NCBI GenBank assembly: GCA_022113835.1
Contig: JAILWY010000012.1
Span: 10,540,001-10,604,000, forward strand
Direction: 5' to 3'
Source of the DNA: Atopsyche davidsoni
Taxonomy: Eukaryota > Arthropoda > Insecta > Trichoptera > Hydrobiosidae
DNA length: 64,000 nt
Notes under the pieces: model-generated
What the model was told of the DNA's origin: nothing
What the model saw: only the letters and a program-made list of their open reading frames with translations
Database searches by the model: none
In this document: piece by piece, positions 61,495 to 64,000 of the stretch
Layout of the letters: every line of letters starts with the position of its first letter
Position numbering within the stretch: position 1 is the stretch's first letter
Made by a program: the position numbers and the translations under genes

Positions 61495-62700
61495 TAATCA
61501 ATCAAACCTGAATAGGCAAAATCGTACTTCCTGTGAGACGGTCTTCACAAAAATCAATAATATATATAACATTAGTATTTTTTAATAAACATATAAAATA
61601 AACAAAAATAGCATCAAAATTTAAAATGACATTATGAAAATATTGTAAAATACATATTATTGTTAAAGTTAAATTCATTTCACATTGGTAATTAAATTGC
61701 ACTCGTAACGTTTAAATTAAAGAGTACTTATACTGAGGGATGTACACTTTTTGGGACAAATATCCGATTCTGGCTGTAATGTATCACAATATGACAACAA
61801 GTAGAACAATTCAGATACCAGACTACTTGAAAAAAAAAAACACGAACACGTCTCATTTAAACTCGAGTTATGGATTTTTTGTAACCTGTCATTGCCACGC
61901 CAAACTTTCAAAAGCTTCGGGAACAGACTTCGTTAAAAGATTAATTTAATTTCACGAGGATCGATGGCGACTTGGCAATTTACAGCGCGGTAATGGGAAG
62001 GAAGACATGAGTAGCGCCGCCGTGTGACCCCCGCCCGGGGGGCCCGCCAAGGGAAACTTCCCTCGGAGGCTTTATTAAAAAAAACTTATTTCACTTTAAC
62101 AAAAACCAGACAAGAGCTTTTAACAAGCTATTTTAATTTTCAAACTTTCTTGTGTAAGAAATCATTCACTTTTGGCCGTTTTTTTGTCTTTACGATACGA
62201 TAAACCAATTAGTTTCAACTAAACTAAACTGCTATTATTTCAATTTTCTCAGAAGATAAGTTGTTATGTTTAAATTAAAATATAAAATCCTTAAAGCTAA
62301 CTTCTTGTGATAAATATTACGTTACAAAGATCAACAAGCCGCTACACACTGAAAAGGCAATTCCGATGTTTTATTACAGACATTATAATTTTTTTAAAAA
62401 GTTAAATTAAATGACAATTTCCAGAAGATTACTTGTTTTAAGTTATATTATTTTCATATAGATTTTATGCCTTACATGACTAAAAAAATAATCAATTTTA
62501 CTCAAGCTTGATGAGCTTTATATTCACTATACCAATTAAAAATATATACTAATGAAGCATACGATAATTTATTTATTTTTATTGTTATTTAAAATGATCT
62601 TGAAAAAAAACATCTGTTAACAGTTTGCTAAATAATTCAATATGCTATAAAATAAAAATTACAATAAAATTACGAAAAAATGTGGGCTAATAATCTTCTA
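61495..62700. other. AT-rich non-coding sequence with a small GC islet
   Basis: A GC patch at 61990-62060 has CCCGCCCGGGGGG-type words. Overlapping frames on both strands at 61502-61949 are unrecognised. No other feature is seen. Confidence 0.5.
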
Positions 62701-63440
62701 TCTTCTACTATAATAATATCCATTGTGTGTGTGTGTGTATGTATGTTTCATTTTTTGGTTCTTTTTGGTTCTCTATAGAATATCTTAAAAGATACAACGC
62801 TGATTTTTTGCACGTAAGGTTAGTAAATTTTTCCGCAGTTATGTGCCGAATTTCAAGACGATAGGATAATATTTTCATTCATAAACTAATTTAATAAAAT
62901 TTAAAAATATGCATTAGCGAGTTTTAATATGTATTATAGGATTCTGTTGTTCACCGCGAGAATTTCAAATTTAGAACTTTTACAAAAAAAAACAAATTTT
63001 GATTCTTCTTAGATATTTCCAATTTTATGTCAGCTTGACACAAGTACCATCTTTACTTTTTTATCGAAATTGCGTTAGAAATTATTAATCACATCATTAA
63101 TAACTCAAAATGCCTCCTAAAAAAAATAACACCGTCTACGCACAGCAAACGTAATTCAAAAAGAATTGCACAATTGAACGTGATAAAGACTGCATCAAAG
63201 CATCAAATAAAGAACAGTGCAGTGAAAGTGATGCGTTGTTTGTGGCACGAAATGTGATATCCTATCGAAATGGATATTTCCTAGAATGGCTTTGCTTTCG
63301 AAATTAATATCCAGTTATTCAAAATATATGTGTACAAAATGAAAGCAAATATTCACCTAATTGCCAGCCAAACATATGTTCAAACACTATTGCATCGTTC
63401 ATCGAATACGTCATTCTGTGACGGGCAACATTTCTAGTTA
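62701..63440 (+). mobile_element. Possible decayed Helitron-like 5' part
   Basis: The block opens with TCTACTATAATAATATCC (62704), like the TC-initial, alternating-AT 5' ends of many insect Helitrons, then a GT run (62725-62738). At 63110 a start gives MPPKKNNTVYAQQT before a stop. A frameshift in the same area gives HSKRNSKRIAQLNVIKTAS, a basic stretch of the kind seen at the N-terminus of Helitron Rep/helicase proteins. There is no Rep or helicase motif and no 3' hairpin-CTRR end, so this is a tentative pseudogenic remnant. Confidence 0.3.
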
Positions 63441-63554
63441 AATATATTTTGGAGTCTGATAAAATGATTGCTACAATTCAAGCAAAATCAATAGCACAAA
63501 ACCACAAACAAAATACTATAAAAATCTCAGTAATCGGTTGGCCTTTCGAACTAA
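63441..63554. other. AT-rich spacer
   Basis: I see nothing supportable. Confidence 0.5.
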
Positions 63555-63800
63555 AAGGATCCCGGCGGAACAACCCCCGGCCGCGGGTGGGGGTGGCTCC
63601 GGGCGTCGCGCGGGGCGGGAGAGATTCTTCCGGCCCGTGTCGTGTCTCAGATGATTTGCCATGCGCACACACTTGTGCGGAATACATTTTATTGACGTTT
63701 GTTAATTTATGCTCTCGTGTTTGGTTTGCCCTCACGGTGAGCCGAAATCCTTGCCAGACTGGTGAGCTGGGCTTTCCCCGCAACCTGCTCTCCCGTAAAG
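63555..63800. promoter_or_regulatory. GC islet with open frames on both strands
   Basis: GC- and CpG-rich at 63560-63640. A 136-codon forward frame (63449-63859) and a 101-codon reverse frame overlap across it. Neither translation shows a recognised domain and both are explained by the lack of AT-rich stops. Confidence 0.25.
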
Positions 63801-64000
63801 TGCGATCAGTACAGTTCGCATTAACAGTGCGTTTGTTACAACATTATACATTTTGGTAAGAAGCACTAAGGCTAATCTGTTTAGGTATTCTCTTTAAGGA
63901 ATAATTATTTATTCATAATGTATCACGTATAACATTTTTTTTTATAATTCTAAAATTATATCAGATTTTGCAAGCAGTGTAAACGAATTTTTCACGTACA
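63801..64000. other. AT-rich sequence to the window end
   Basis: I see nothing supportable. Confidence 0.6.

Noticed and set aside
63449..63859. 136-codon forward frame
   Set aside because: An opposite-strand frame of 101 codons overlaps it. The composition of the islet explains both, and nothing in the translation is recognised.
1..64000. CRISPR arrays, operons or phage-like modules
   Set aside because: No regularly spaced direct repeats with unique spacers and no prokaryote-style gene packing; the sequence is clearly that of a eukaryotic nuclear genome.

Overview
The window reads as non-coding DNA from an animal nuclear genome, most likely an arthropod. It is strongly AT-rich, full of homopolymers and dinucleotide runs, and interrupted by short CpG-bearing GC-rich islets. 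It contains dispersed repeats with RNA polymerase III boxes and hammerhead-like motifs. There are no operons, no ribosome-binding sites and no long reading frames. The longest open frame is 167 codons, and it lies in low-complexity GC-rich sequence. I recognise no protein-coding gene. The window may be a gene desert, or part of a very long intron: a juxtaposed acceptor/donor site near 16431 would fit the latter, but no flanking exon is visible. The species assignment is inference.

Layout. Positions 1-30949 are AT-rich sequence with GC islets near 0.5, 3.6, 4.6-5.4, 10.1, 13.8, 18.7, 20.0, 21.0, 24.8, 26.0, 26.7, 27.3 and 29.6 kb. Several islets carry readable motifs: a perfect CRE, a run of forkhead-type sites, a cluster of GCCAT (Pho/YY1-type) sites and repeated TGTAATTG homeodomain-type sites. 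A 12-bp duplication (30950-30961 and 31948-31959) encloses a composite insertion of about 1 kb. It is made of three copies of one tRNA-like repeat, two of them forming an almost perfect 288-bp inverted repeat. From 32 to 48 kb similar AT-rich sequence and small islets continue, including a 178-bp element with terminal inverted repeats and a hammerhead-like core (35861-36038; a second, one-ended copy is at 12340-12440). At 48.1-49.3 kb lies the largest CpG island, the best promoter candidate. From 53.8 to 64 kb there are an 8-bp G4-type array, two further tRNA-like copies (57.6 and 61.2 kb), a palindromic tail fragment (56.5 kb), a diverged 245-bp direct duplication (57.0-57.4 kb) and a possible decayed Helitron 5' end (62.7-63.4 kb).

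The most notable signal is the tRNA-like repeat family. Each copy has exact box A and box B sequences and an acceptor-like stem, but the tRNA-like part sits about 188 bp inside the element rather than at its 5' end. Copies at three separate loci are folded into inverted repeats. The second signal is the small hammerhead-like motif, whose stem III (ACC/GGU) has no loop; this resembles the dimer-cleaving variants reported for Penelope-like retroelements.
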